A stretch of 64,000 bases of DNA, taken from assembly GCF_032118995.1 (NCBI RefSeq), contig NC_092659.1, positions 14,564,177 to 14,628,176 on the forward strand, in the 5' to 3' direction. This DNA is from Asterias amurensis (taxonomy: Eukaryota; Echinodermata; Asteroidea; Forcipulatida; Asteriidae). The translations under genes and the position numbers were made by a program. The notes beneath the pieces are model-generated. The model ran no database searches. It was not told the origin of the DNA and worked only from the letters and a program-made list of their open reading frames with translations. Below are positions 1 through 10,335 of this stretch, one piece after another (the first letter of the stretch is position 1; each line of letters opens with the position of its first letter).

Positions 1-59
1 CGTTGTATGCAAAGTGCACCAAAATACGAAGCTGCAGTCAACTAAAGGAAATTGCAACC

Positions 60-444
60 TTAAAGGCAATGGACACTATTGGTAATTACTCAAAATAATT
101 ACTAGCATAAAATCTTACTTGGTAACGAGTAATGGGAAAAGGTTATAATATAAAACATTGTGAGAAACGGCTCCCTCTGAAATGACGTAGTTTCCAAGAA
201 AGAAGTAATTTTCCACGAATTTGATTTCGAGACCTCAGACGTAGAATTTGAGGTCTCGAAATCAAGCATCTACAAGCACACAACTTCGTGTGACAAGGTG
301 TTTTTTCTTTCATTATTATTTTGCAACTTCGACGACCAATTGAGCTCAAATTTTCACAGGTTTGTTATTTTATGCATTATGTTGAGATACATCAAGTGAA
401 AAGACTGGTCTTTGACAATTACCAATAGTGTCCAGGGTCTTTAA
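60..444 (+). mobile_element. TTAA-flanked MITE family A, copy 1
   Basis: Begins TTAAAGGCAATGGACAC and ends with the inverted counterpart before TTAA at 441-444. The terminal inverted repeat reads GGCAGTGGACACTATTGG in other copies. The middle (about 224-266) is itself a snap-back: GATTTCGAGACCTCAGA faces TGAGGTCTCGAAATCA. No protein is encoded. A 4-bp TTAA flank is typical of piggyBac-type insertion, but no autonomous relative is visible, so the superfamily is an inference. Confidence 0.8.
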
Positions 445-570
445 GACACCAAATTGCAGCTGCAATATTGTTGGTGACCGAAATGTACTAACTTGCGGAC
501 GGCGTGTTGTAGGAAACATTTTTTTTTATCCAAGGTTGCTTTGACATAAATGTATTATACTTTGTCACAG

Positions 571-788
571 GTTGGCAAGGCAGAGGCCGTGTCCGGCACT
601 ACTATCGCCAACAAAGCAAAGGAATACGCTGATGCAGGCCTGACTAATTGGACATATGCTGCAGCTCATCCAGATGCTAGTCGGTTTGACTTTCGTCAAA
701 ACCTCGTGACTGATGGGTCAAACGCGAGAAAAAGCCACCTGTTTGTGGCAGATGTTTTTGAGGCAGTCGGGGTAACGGTCCCGCATAG
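571..788 (+). CDS. NlpC/P60-like domain protein, penultimate exon
   Basis: Open exon between acceptor TTTGTCACAG (ends 570) and donor TAGGTAAGAC (GT at 789), starting in phase 0 and ending with two bases of a split codon. The translation has the layout of an animal NlpC/P60-like (cysteine peptidase fold) domain: an N-terminal helix with an A-x3-Y pattern, then KSHLFVADVFEAVGVTVP. In the family this second motif normally reads K-C-N-L-F-V, with Cys as nucleophile; here it is Ser (codon AGC at about 736-738, one base from TGC). Upstream exons lie left of the window, so length, signal peptide and start are unknown. Such domains normally cleave gamma-glutamyl or peptidoglycan peptide bonds; with Ser here, activity is doubtful. 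Confidence 0.55.
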
Positions 789-1026
789 GTAAGACATGCA
801 CCACTCAGCCCAGTGTATTAGTTAAGGCCCCTATTATGATCCCTATAATGCCAACCAGTCAATAAAAGTGTAGAATACCGATGCTGGTCCCCGTTGCTGT
901 AGAGGGCAGCAGACTTAATACCAGGTAATCCAAAGTTCATTGAAATGTCTGCCAGTGTTAAAGAATAGGGAGACGCATGCGATCTAGCCAGACCTCAGTA
1001 GCCGAAGTCACCGGACTCGGTGTTAG

Positions 1027-1412
1027 TTAAAGGCAGTGGACACTATTGGTAACTACTCAAAATAATTATTGGCATAAAACCTCACTTGGTAACAAGTAAT
1101 GGGGAGAGGTTGATAGTATAAAGCATTGTGAGAAACGGCTCCCGCTAAAGTGACGTAGTTTTCGAGAAAGGAATAATTTTCCACGAGTTTGATTTCAAGA
1201 CCTCAGATTTAGAATTTGAAGTCTCGAAATCACGCATCTAAAAGCACACAACTTCGTGTGACAAGGGTGTTTTTTCTTCCATAGTTATCTCGCAACTCCG
1301 ATGACCAACCAAGCTCAAATTTTCACATGTTTGTTATTTAATGCATATGTTGAGATACACCAAGTGAGGGGACTGGATTTTGACAATTACCAATGATTTC
1401 CATTGTCTTTAA
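1027..1412 (+). mobile_element. MITE family A, copy 2 (intronic)
   Basis: Full-length copy between TTAA at 1027-1030 and TTAA at 1409-1412, in the intron of the NlpC/P60-like gene. The right terminus is diverged (CCAATGATTTCCATTGTCTT), so it is old. It has the same internal snap-back core as copy 1. Confidence 0.8.
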
Positions 1413-1537
1413 CCAAGTTGGTAAGGCTGCTGCCACTATATCGTTTAACAGTCTCCCATTCTGAATTCAAACGGCCAAAAATTTAATACTATCAGTCTGA
1501 CTCATTTTTTGCTTCCAATTTATTATCTGTTTAGAAG

Positions 1538-1811
1538 GGTAATGGTGGCGCCGGTACCTATCAGTGCATGGGAATGGGGATACCAGTATACCTCTTACTT
1601 GACTATATCCACATTGTGCTGGGAGTTAAGATCGTATCCGAGTGTAGGTTACGTCATCAGCGATAGAACATACGTGGGGATTGTGACCGGAGCGAATGAA
1701 ACAACCATTGCCGCATCTGCCAAACTTCTGTCCGTCGACTGGGGTTTTCGCGATGGATCTGGATTTGGAAGCCGTTCTTCTATAACTGCATACTGGGAAT
1801 ACGTTTGTTAA
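1538..1811 (+). CDS. NlpC/P60-like domain protein, terminal exon
   Basis: Follows acceptor TTTAGAAG (an alternative acceptor three bases earlier keeps the frame) and completes the split Arg codon. It runs to TAA at 1809-1811 after WEYVC. SAWEWG, RTYVGIVTG and SVDWGFR correspond to the family's AGEWA, GHVGIV and DWGFR motifs. The catalytic His of GHVGIV is Tyr here, a one-base change (CAC to TAC), and the PGDVV segment is not recognisable. Together with the Cys-to-Ser change this suggests a pseudoenzyme or a decaying gene, although the frame is open through both exons. A possible poly(A) signal AATAAA lies at 2162-2167. Confidence 0.55.
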
Positions 1812-1983
1812 AAGCATTCAGACTTACAGCGCCTTTTGCGGGGGTCTATTCACTATAAACCGCCCAAGGCTATTTGCGATCAAAAAAAGTTATTTATCCA
1901 GAGTCGTATTTTCATGAGACAAATTGTAAAGTTTAAAGGGACACGTTGCCTTGGATAGGGCGAGTTGGTCAAACACTTTAACA

Positions 1984-2129
1984 TAAGGCCGAGTCACACG
2001 CAGCGATAACGAAAACGACCACGACGCGAAAATAAACCGCATCAATCGAGGGCGTGCATTGTTAACGTCCTCGTAAACGTTCTAGTTTTCGTTCTCGTTA
2101 TCGAGGCCTGTTTGTGTGACCGGGCCTTA
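1984..2129. mobile_element. Short MITE with TAAGGCC...GTCACAC termini
   Basis: TAAGGCCGAGTCACACG on the left pairs with GTGTGACCGGGCCTTA on the right, enclosing about 110 bp with further internal complementarity (GATAACGAAAACG against CGTTCTCGTTATC). It lies just past the NlpC/P60-like stop and may sit in its 3' UTR. A lone end of the same kind (GTGTGACAGGGCCTTTA) occurs near 26097. Confidence 0.6.
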
Positions 2130-2261
2130 ACTCGCCCTATCTTATATGGGCATCGTCTCTAAATAAATACGTAAACAAAAAAACCTGCTTTTATAAGTTT
2201 TTAAATATTTTTTTGTTATAATGTATTAATGTATGCTAAAATTGCATCGGGGATAAAGCAT

Positions 2262-2402
2262 TATTAATGTTAGTTTTACCCATACACCGATGTGTGTTTA
2301 AGCACTGTATACTCAGTACTTTCCCCGAGTCCTGTGAAAAAAAATTACTCGGTGTGATTCAAACCCACGACCCTTGCGATTATAGAGCACTGTCGTACCA
2401 AT
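2262..2402 (-). mobile_element. tRNA-derived SINE, minus copy of inverted pair
   Basis: Read on the minus strand this has a box B-like GGGTTTGAATCACACC and a tail matching the neighbouring plus-strand SINE: the motif ACTCGGG/CCCGAGT with a CTGTGAAAAAAA tract. Too diverged to be a working tRNA. Confidence 0.55.
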
Positions 2403-2512
2403 ATCGGTGGTCTAGTTGGTTAGACGCTGCTCAAGAATTGCAAGGTTCGTGGGTTCGAATCCCACCCAAGTAATATACCTGTGAATGTTTTTTTCACATG
2501 ACTCGGGAATAA
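2403..2512 (+). mobile_element. tRNA-derived SINE, plus copy of inverted pair
   Basis: GGTGGTCTAGTTGGTTAGAC resembles box A and GGTTCGAATCCCACCC is a near-consensus box B, spaced as in a tRNA. The body continues into a non-tRNA tail ending in TTTTTTTCACATGACTCGGG. The same tail is found inverted at 2310-2350 and again near 16780, so this is a dispersed SINE rather than a functional tRNA gene. Confidence 0.6.
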
Positions 2513-2524
2513 TTTTACATACAT

Positions 2525-2843
2525 ATTGTTGTAAAAAAAGCTGTGAAAATTTGAGCTCAATTGGTCGTTGAACTTGCGAGATAATAATGAAAGAAAAAGA
2601 CACCCTTGTCACACGAAGTTGTGTGCGTTTAGATGGTTGATTTCGAGACCTCAAGTTCTAAATCTGAGGTCTCGAAATCAAATTCATAAAAAATAACTTC
2701 TGTCTCGAAAACTATGGCACTTCAGAGGGAGCCGTTTCTCACAATGTTTTATACCATCAACCTCTCCCCATTATTCGTCACCAAGAAAGCTTTTATGCTA
2801 ATAATTATTTTGAGTAATTACCAAAAGTGTCCACTGCCTTTAA
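2525..2843 (-). mobile_element. MITE family A, copy 3 (5'-truncated)
   Basis: Minus-oriented copy that lacks one terminal repeat. It starts in the GTGAAAATTTGAGCTC region and ends with CCAAAAGTGTCCACTGCC and TTAA at 2840-2843. It directly abuts the SINE on the left. Confidence 0.75.
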
Positions 2844-4200
2844 ATGAATGGTATCTCTCATCACTTGTAATCAGTTAATCATTCTTTGTGACATTGGTTT
2901 TACCTGCTAGATACATAAATGTGGAGTTCACACGCTCTTTTTCACACTTTACATTATAGTTTGGACAGTCGACGTAATCTAGTCTTTGTCCAAGACGTTA
3001 CTATCTCAAACTCAAACTCAAGCTTTACTTCTTGAATTCTGTCAAGTTTAGACTGCCAATTAATAATGTAGCGATTGCTGTTTTTGTTAAGGTTGTTTGA
3101 AGACAATAAAATGTGTATGTTGATAAACAGTTTGTTGTTTTCACTTTTGTACGAGTTATCTGTTTGCCATGTTGATACTATTGATTATTTTGTCTTCCAT
3201 TTTGAACATGCATATTTGAGTATGCCACACATAAAAGTCAGGATAAGGCAAAAATACTCAAAGTTTATGATAGTAAACAATGTTTTTTAATAAAAAGTAA
3301 AATAAAATGAAGAAGATGAAGATTCAACATGCATCTTAGGCATGGTAGCATGCACCCCAAGCAATATCATCGATTGTGCTTGCTTGGCCAAAATACAGCC
3401 GCCATCTTGAAAAGTAACGGGATATAAATACTCTCGCCCTTTTGAAATGTCCTCTTAAACTCTACAATAGACATGTACAACAGAAATGAAGATAATTTTG
3501 CGAAATGGCCACCATTTTACTATCACGCCCCACCACCTTGCAATTGAGAGACCTAAACTGACACTAAAGCCGTTTTCACACGACATTTAGCAAGGGTCCC
3601 TTGCTTAGTTTTAGCATGGTTGCGAAATTGCACCCCGTGTGAAAGGCAGCAATGTTTATACTGTCAGTAATTCAGGAAAGAAAATTTTTCATTAGGGACC
3701 TTGGTTAGTCCAACCGTGTGTCGTCCTTTCACAATGTGAAATTTGCGATTGTGCAATTAGTAAAATCACAACCATGCTAAAACTAACCAAGGGACCCCTG
3801 CTGAATGGACCCTTCCCATGAAATATGCTAATTATATTCACGCATGCGTACAGACCCTGTTGGTTGGCAAACACCATAGAGTTGTGCACTAAGTGCGTCA
3901 CGCACCCATTAGCCGTGTACAAACAGCGCGATGTTCTCTCATTTTGTCAACCAAAACGTTAGTGCGCACGCGCTATGTGCAATTTACATATTTCATGGGA
4001 AGGGTCTATTGCTGTCGTGTGAAAAGAGCACTATAGTCCCTTTTCGAAACCACGGCTATAGGCTTGGGCTCCAGCTTGGGATCCGTCCTTCTGATTGAAG
4101 CCCCTAGGCAAAGCGCATAACTGATCGGAGCCTATAATTATGTCATTTCTAAGTTGGCCCCTTTGTGCTGAAAAAAACATGTAAATTTCCACAATGCTAG
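2844..4200 (+). repeat. Segmental direct repeat, copy 1 (partner 57238-58325)
   Basis: From ATGAATGGTATCTCTCATCA to about 4200 the sequence matches 57238-58325 in the same orientation and order, with small indels. No coding potential is evident in either copy. Copy 1 is longer partly because of a MITE at 3807-4007 that is absent from copy 2. The unit may be an unclassified repeat or a local duplication. Confidence 0.75.
3807..4007. mobile_element. MITE family B, copy 1
   Basis: Inverted termini GGACCCTTCCCATGAAATAT and ATATTTCATGGGAAGGGTCT flank about 150 bp. The partner segment at about 58170 lacks it (CTGCTAAATTGCTG against CTGAAT...ATTGCTG), so the empty site is visible and implies a 2-bp AT duplication. 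A second copy is at 60051-60270. Confidence 0.75.
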
Positions 4201-4259
4201 AGTCTGGACCACATGGTGGAGAAAGGAGCACTTAATGTCGTGCATTTTGTGCTCGATGG

Positions 4260-4985
4260 AATTGCTATAGCTACTTATCATTTTTGGCAATTTTAGATTG
4301 TGATTGAAAAAGGGATTATTTTACATACATATTTCCAAACTATAGCTCATTTTAAAATCATCAATACAGTCCATAAAATCCTAACTATATCTGACACTGT
4401 GAAATCGGATACCCACAATAGATAAGCTATTTCCATTTTTTAAGAAAGAAAGAACAAGTCAGGAATTTTGGAGTAGAATTATACGCCATCAGTTTACGAC
4501 CGCAACAGACGCTAGACACCAGGTCAAATAATTAGCTTCATGTTATACCCGCAACATTATGTGTGTGGACATGTTTTTCTGTTCATGCACTGTACTTCAT
4601 ACAAGTGCATCAATTCAAGGGGACCCACCGTGACCGACACCGTCAGTGAGAAATCGCAGGTAATTTGCATATTCCCATTGTTGGCTCCTGTTTTGCATAT
4701 GAAGACCATTGAAATGTAAGTCAATATCAATGGAGGTAATCATTAGAGTCGAGTTCATGAGCACGCTCTGGGATTTCCACTTGCAGGCCTTTTCACCAGC
4801 AGTACTGGGAAAATTCACTGTTGCGAAATAAGCATTGCAGTGTATGGACAGCCTTTTGTATCAAATAAGAGTGTCATTATGGCTGCCGAACAGACATATG
4901 GAACATCATGTATGTGGTAATGCACTGTTGTCTGATACTGGTTTGCACAAGGTTTGTGAAGTCTGTAACAATTTTTAGCGTTGCT
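4260..4985. other. Intergenic stretch, no gene seen
   Basis: AT-rich unique-looking sequence between the duplicated segment and the TerD-domain gene. Open frames are short, without splice signals or recognisable motifs. It may contain distal promoter elements of the gene at 5089. Confidence 0.5.
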
Positions 4986-4989
4986 CCGC

Positions 4990-5088
4990 TGGCACTTTTT
5001 AAATAAAAATCACGGTATCTAAGAACAGGACATCTATAGAATTGTGTGGACGAAGACGAGTCGGTTTTAACGTCATCGTTTATTCAAA
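4990..5088 (+). promoter_or_regulatory. Candidate promoter/5' UTR of RING-Ubl-TerD gene
   Basis: TTTTTAAATAAAAATC at about 4996-5011 is a TATA-like A/T motif 80-90 bp ahead of the start codon, and AACGTCATCG near 5070 contains a CRE half-site. The reading frame of the first exon is closed by TAA at 5068-5070, so the ATG at 5089 is the first possible start. The transcription start cannot be fixed from sequence. Confidence 0.25.
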
Positions 5089-5187
5089 ATGAAGTGTCGA
5101 AGTTGTGGCGTTCAGAAACTGTCAAATGAGTTCCCGCCATGGACCATTATGGAAGAATGTAGACATGCTCCTCTCCATTGCCTTAGG
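5089..5187 (+). CDS. RING-Ubl-TerD protein, exon 1 (RING-like, first half)
   Basis: ATG in good context (AAAATGA, A at -3), 33 codons, donor GTAAGT at 5188. It contributes zinc ligands C3-x2-C6, then C24-x-H26 and H30-C31. The chosen ATG follows an in-frame stop 21 bases upstream. It is joined to exon 2 because only that gives the remaining ligands in frame. Confidence 0.7.
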
Positions 5188-5655
5188 GTAAGTGTGTTAT
5201 ATATAAGTCACATTGATGTGTTACATTGTTTTAATATATGACAATGAACATTCCAGCGCATTTTCTGAAGGCAACTAACCATACAGTTTAATAATAATTA
5301 TATCATGGAGGTTTACGCCTAACACATTTTGTCTCAATTTTTACATAAAATCAAGGAGTAGAAATGAAAAGGGCTATTAAAAACCTTCGTCTTCCTCGAT
5401 GTACTAAAAAACAACCACTCATATAGGTCATGGTTTAAAGGCCATTACAAAATATGAACGCAAGGAATTAAGTGGATTTTTATTTCCATTGAGGCCTTGG
5501 TCGGTTTCAAGACTCTGTCCATATTCAGTGGTTATGAAGCAATCTTACTTAGACCATAATTGACCAGTGGGTTAAACTAATGGATGAAAAGTACGTGGGT
5601 TCAGAGAACTGTTAATGGGTTTTCATGTGATTTGCTATAAAGTGGAACTTCTTAT

Positions 5656-6586
5656 TAGGCAGTGGACACTATTGGTAATTACTCAAAATAATTATTAGCA
5701 TAAAACCTTTCTTGGTGACGAGTAATGGGGAGAGGTTGATGGTATAAAACATTGTGAGAAACAGCTCCCTCTGAAGTGCCATAGTTTTCGAGAGAAAGAA
5801 GTAATTTTCCATGAATTTGATTTCGAGACCTCAGATTACGAACTTGAGGTCTCGAAATCAACCATCTAAACGCACACAACTTCGTGTGACAAGGGTGTTT
5901 TTTCTTTCATCATTATCTCGCAAGTTCGATAACCGATTGAGCTCAAATTTTCACAGGTTTGTTATTTTATGCTTATGTTGAGATACAGCAACTGTGAAGG
6001 CTAGTCTTTGACAGTATACAAATATTGACTGCTTCGAGTGCTATGGTTAAAACTATGACTCCTGAGGTGATCCCCGGAGCGTTCTATTTTCCCGAGGCGA
6101 AGCCGAGGGAAAATAGAACGCTCCGGGGATCACCGAGGGAGTCATAGTTTTTAACCATTGCACGAGTAAAAGCAGTCAATATTTGTTTTATAACACCCCA
6201 AACATTTCTAAATACTGTACTATTATTATTAAGTTACAGACCTGAATGCTACAATCCACGGACAACGCGAACACAGATTGCAAACACTTTTACTTACTGT
6301 GTTGCATGTAGTGTCGTGCAATCCGAAATGGTTACAGACTATTAATTTATCATCCTCGTACACGCAACGGACGTCTGGGTACTGCACGTCGTGTGCTAGT
6401 CTGTCGGACTAGCGCACGGCGCCATGTGCTAGTCTTCGGACTAGCGCATGATGGCAAACCGACGCACTATCACACGGCCGTCGTCTAGCAAAACTAAGAC
6501 ATGTCATGTGACGCGCTCTAAACCAATGAGCAGGCAGAATACTTGCAAGGGGTGTTATAATTACCAATAGTGTCCACTGTCTTTAA
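5656..6586 (+). mobile_element. MITE family A, copy 4, split by a nested element
   Basis: Family A sequence runs from GGCAGTGGACACTATTGG at 5658 to CTAGTCTTTGACA near 6007. It resumes at ATTACCAATAGTGTCCACTG near 6562 and ends with TTAA at about 6583. The roughly 550 bp between are a younger insertion containing a long palindrome. It lies in intron 1 of the TerD-domain gene. Confidence 0.75.
6013..6186. repeat. Near-perfect palindrome with GAGGCGAAGCCGAG centre
   Basis: ACAAATATTGACTGCTT at the left pairs with AAGCAGTCAATATTTGT at the right, and the arms meet at the symmetric CGAGGCGAAGCCGAG core. The arms are about 80 bp with few mismatches. Flanking TATAACACCCC motifs (6187 onward, and inverted at about 6550) mark the larger nested element. 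A diverged relative with the same centre lies at 22935-23055. Confidence 0.8.
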
Positions 6587-6589
6587 GGC

Positions 6590-7005
6590 AGGATTTACGG
6601 CTTCATATATTATTATTAGCATTTGCTACAAAGTAACAACAAACAATTTTCCTAAACTTTCTTGTTATGCAGGATACTTTTTTTGTAAATGTAAATTTTT
6701 TCCCAACACATATGCAGTGAAAATCTGGCCTCAATTGGTCGTCGTTGTTGCATTTACAAGAAAACAATGAGATAAAAAACACACTTATCATGTGTGCTTT
6801 CAGATGTACGAGTGAGAAAGGCTTCTTGACTGAAGCCGTTTCTCAAATTTTAGGGTGACAGTTAACTCTTTGTCTAAAACTAATTTTGAGTCGTTTCTCA
6901 CAATGTTTAATACTACCAACAGCTCATTGCAAAGTAAAGTTGTTATGGTCACTTTAATTTGTTGAGTAATTATAATATCAACAGAATATGAACTGCCTTT
7001 TATTT
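6590..7005 (-). mobile_element. Divergent MITE family A relative
   Basis: Scattered family A motifs occur in minus orientation: CTCAATTGGTCGTCG, CACACTTATCATGTGTG, GCCGTTTCTCA and TTTCTCACAATGTTTAATAC. The ends are not definable. It fills the rest of intron 1 up to exon 2. Confidence 0.4.
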
Positions 7006-7054
7006 ACTAAGTATAGTGTATATATTTCATTGTTGTCCTGATTGTTCTTTGCAG

Positions 7055-7378
7055 TGCGTGGTTGCCCATGTTGAAGAACATGGCGAGTGTTCCCAGTGCG
7101 ACGTCACTGTTGGTGAAGATTCTATCCGTCTAAAGCGATGCTACAGCCAGCTGGAAGCCATGTTTCCAGAGTGCAAGCTGAATTACGTCCCAAAGGCGGA
7201 AGGAGCACCTACGCTCAGTGGAAAGGGCTTCATCAGCCTGGCCATGCTGAATGGTGACAGTGCAAGTTTACAGCTTAACTCGGGCATGACGGTGTCAACA
7301 TTGAAAGTATACGTGAAAAGTAAACTGCAAGTTCCACTGGAGAATCAACAGCTAATTTACAATGGGACTGAACTTAAG
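7055..7378 (+). CDS. RING-Ubl-TerD protein, exon 2 (RING second half, Ubl)
   Basis: Acceptor TTCTTTGCAG ends at 7054; donor AAGGTAGGT begins at 7379; 108 codons, phase 0 at both ends. It supplies C34, H38, H42 and C45-x2-C48, completing a C-x2-C / C-x-H / C-x2-C / C-x2-C pattern of RING-HC type (spacing H26-x4-C31 is slightly long, so H30 may be the ligand). Residues 92-141 are ubiquitin-like: a first strand with LNGDS, the MTVSTLKVYVKSKL helix region, then LIYNGTELK, equivalent to ubiquitin's QRLIFAGKQLED stretch. No Gly-Gly end is expected because the domain is internal. Confidence 0.75.
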
Positions 7379-7652
7379 GTAGGTGCATGAATGCACAACT
7401 GTGTGGTTGTATACAAATAGTGTGATTAAACTAAAAATTGTCGTATAAGTAGAAAGTAACTGGGCACCCACACTTTTTCACCAGTGACTATAAAAGTATT
7501 ATATTTTATTCAGGTAAAGATTTTGGTCATAACAGTGTAAAATGGGTGTCGAATAAAATGTTTTATCCGAATCTTTTTATAACAACCTATTCATCCCTTT
7601 CTTTTTATGTCCTAATCAGGTGGTTCAAAACACTTTAATATTGTAAGCTTTT

Positions 7653-8393
<741 letters not shown>

Positions 8394-8399
8394 GCTGCT

Positions 8400-8880
8400 C
8401 AGGACTGGGTGTCCCTTAGCCTCCTTTGAAAACAGTCCCCGTTCATGTCTATTTCTAACTAAATGCTCTGCCTCATGAAGTAGAATGTTGGCATGCCCAT
8501 CCAGAATTTGCACCTTCCAGAGCAATGGTGGGCGTCCTCGTTGGCGTGGAGTGTTGAAGTCACTGTAGTAGACCAGGTTGGGTAGCCTGGCATTCTGATA
8601 ACATGGCCAAACCAGTCCAGGCGACGTCTGGTCACTACATCTGTTACTGTTGTGTTCATCTTAGAGTTGCCTGCGTATTTCTTGATTTCTCATTTTGTCT
8701 CTTAATGAGACACCTAGTATGGAGCGGAGGCATCTCATCTCAAAGCCTTCCAGTTTTTGTTTGGTGGCTTTTGTGAGAGTCCAGGATTCAGAACCAAGTG
8801 TTGCTATTGGGAGGATGAGCGATATCATGATTGGTTGGTTTCTTCAACTGAGTTTTGACCTGCTATTCAAACTTGGCACA
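8400..8880 (-). mobile_element. LINE reverse-transcriptase C-terminal fragment (decayed)
   Basis: Minus-strand translation shows LGSESWTLTKATKQKLEGFE, then MRCLRSILGVSLRDKMRNQE, and after a frameshift near 8670 TRRRLDWFGHVIRM. These match the conserved tail of endonuclease/reverse-transcriptase non-LTR elements (usual form WFGHVVRM). At least one frameshift and truncation on both sides make it a relic. The sequence at 8880-9230 may be more of the same element but is not recognisable. Confidence 0.7.
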
Positions 8881-9321
8881 CGGCCATTGACTTCCCAGTT
8901 GGGTGAGATGTTACTTTACTACTTCCAAGGGGTTGGGCCACCAGCCGCTTCTTCTAGATGACAGACCCCCATGTGGGTTTCCAACGGTTTTCCTTCCGTT
9001 TCCAGCCTAGGTGTTTTTATTCTGGGGGCATGGAACCCAGTCGTCTCCGTCAATCTGCCTGCTCTTTGGTGAGCAGTTGCCAGGGTGCTCCACTTGGAGG
9101 TAGGGACTAGGCATTTTGTATTGGTAGAGGCATTTTCAGTACCAGAGAAGGGGCTTATGGTGGTAATGCCCTCCTTTTCGCCTTACGGCTAGGCACCCGC
9201 CCGGTCGCACCCCATTGCTTTTAGTTTTAAAATAATTGTTTAGTAAGTTGTCTTATCGTGTTTTGAAAGCATATATTTTTTGTGTTTAGTATTTTTTTTT
9301 TTTTTCATTTTGCATGGACAG

Positions 9322-9930
9322 GAGTTTACTGATGCGAAAGCTGCAGCAACTCTGGGTTATTATCAAGTCCAGCCGACTTCTACCATTCACGTGAGGCGAC
9401 TCCTCTACTCCGCACCTAAAGATCTGGACAAGGTGGTGTTTGACCTTAACTGGGGTTATCCAAGTCGAAGGCGTGATTTTTTAGATGCAAGTGTTTTAAT
9501 TTTTGAGAGACATAAATATGTAGGCGTTCTTGACTACCGGCACACGAGTTTCCCACCAGCCATGCGACATTCGGGAGATCTGATGAATGATAGAAATCGC
9601 ACAGGTCACCATTTTATCAATGTAGATCTCCATAAAATCCCAGCAAACATCACCCACTTCTTCTTCACTCTGAGTGCTTGGAACTCCCCCACAGTGTCCA
9701 GATACCCGAATCCTAGTCTACGGTTTTACAAGCAGTCTGAGCCAGGCAAGATGCTGTGTGAGGACACCATAACCAAACTGAATTACTCTCAGGCCATCGT
9801 TATGGCGTGGATGACCAGACAAGGCGGCCATTGGTGTGTCTTCAGCGCTGGGAAGCCTTCAGCCGGTAACGCGAAAAACTATAAGTGTCTGGTGTCAACA
9901 ATACAAGGCATTATTTCTAATGGAGTGTAG
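9322..9930 (+). CDS. RING-Ubl-TerD protein, exon 3 (Ubl end, TerD domain)
   Basis: Acceptor CATGGACAG ends at 9321; phase 0; stop TAG at 9928-9930. Residues 142-168 finish the Ubl (GYYQVQPTSTIHV resembles ubiquitin's last strand). TerD signatures follow: DLNWG, DFLDASVLIF, then MRHSGDLMNDRNRTG, then INVDLHKIPANITHFFFTLS and a C-terminal strand region with MAWMTRQGGHWCVF. The RHSGD motif (residues 223-227) and the VDL-x2-IP motif are strong. The acidic GDDE found between them in bacterial TerD is replaced here by GHHF, so calcium binding at that site may be lost. Nothing is fused after TerD. Confidence 0.8.
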   Translation, partial: EFTDAKAAATLGYYQVQPTSTIHVRRLLYSAPKDLDKVVFDLNWGYPSRRRDFLDASVLIFERHKYVGVLDYRHTSFPPAMRHSGDLMNDRNRTGHHFINVDLHKIPANITHFFFTLSAWNSPTVSRYPNPSLRFYKQSEPGKMLCEDTITKLNYSQAIVMAWMTRQGGHWCVFSAGKPSAGNAKNYKCLVSTIQGIISNGV

Positions 9931-10335
9931 AAATTGGGTGTGTGGGTATATTTTGGGGATTTTAGTGTAGAAAATGGGTGTGTGTTTTCTATTCATTGTA
10001 TGATAAAGGGAAGGCAAATAACCACCACGCCGCGAGAGTAACATAATGGTGTAGAAATACATGCAGTATTAATTTCATATAAAACAGGCGGTGATCCCTG
10101 TTTTTTTGTATGCCGGGGTGGGCCTAGTGTGGCATACACCTAATTTTTTAGACATAGCATTCTAATTATGAACAAAATTCAAGTGTTTAGTGTGAGTCAT
10201 TTAACGAGAATTTTTTAATGTGGAATTCGAGGTCCGCTGCAGTTGTACATCAATTGATTTAAAATTACATTGCAGAATGTTGCTTTACTCTTCCATTCGC
10301 TTCTCTGATGTACCTCTCTCTTTATTTGTTATTTT
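9931..10335. other. 3' flank of TerD-domain gene, no gene seen
   Basis: Probably includes the 3' UTR. No canonical AATAAA is obvious close to the stop. There are no open frames of note. Confidence 0.4.

Noticed and set aside
2403-2480. Possible tRNA gene (box A and box B present)
   Set aside because: The cloverleaf is poor, the body continues into a SINE tail, and an inverted copy lies next to it.
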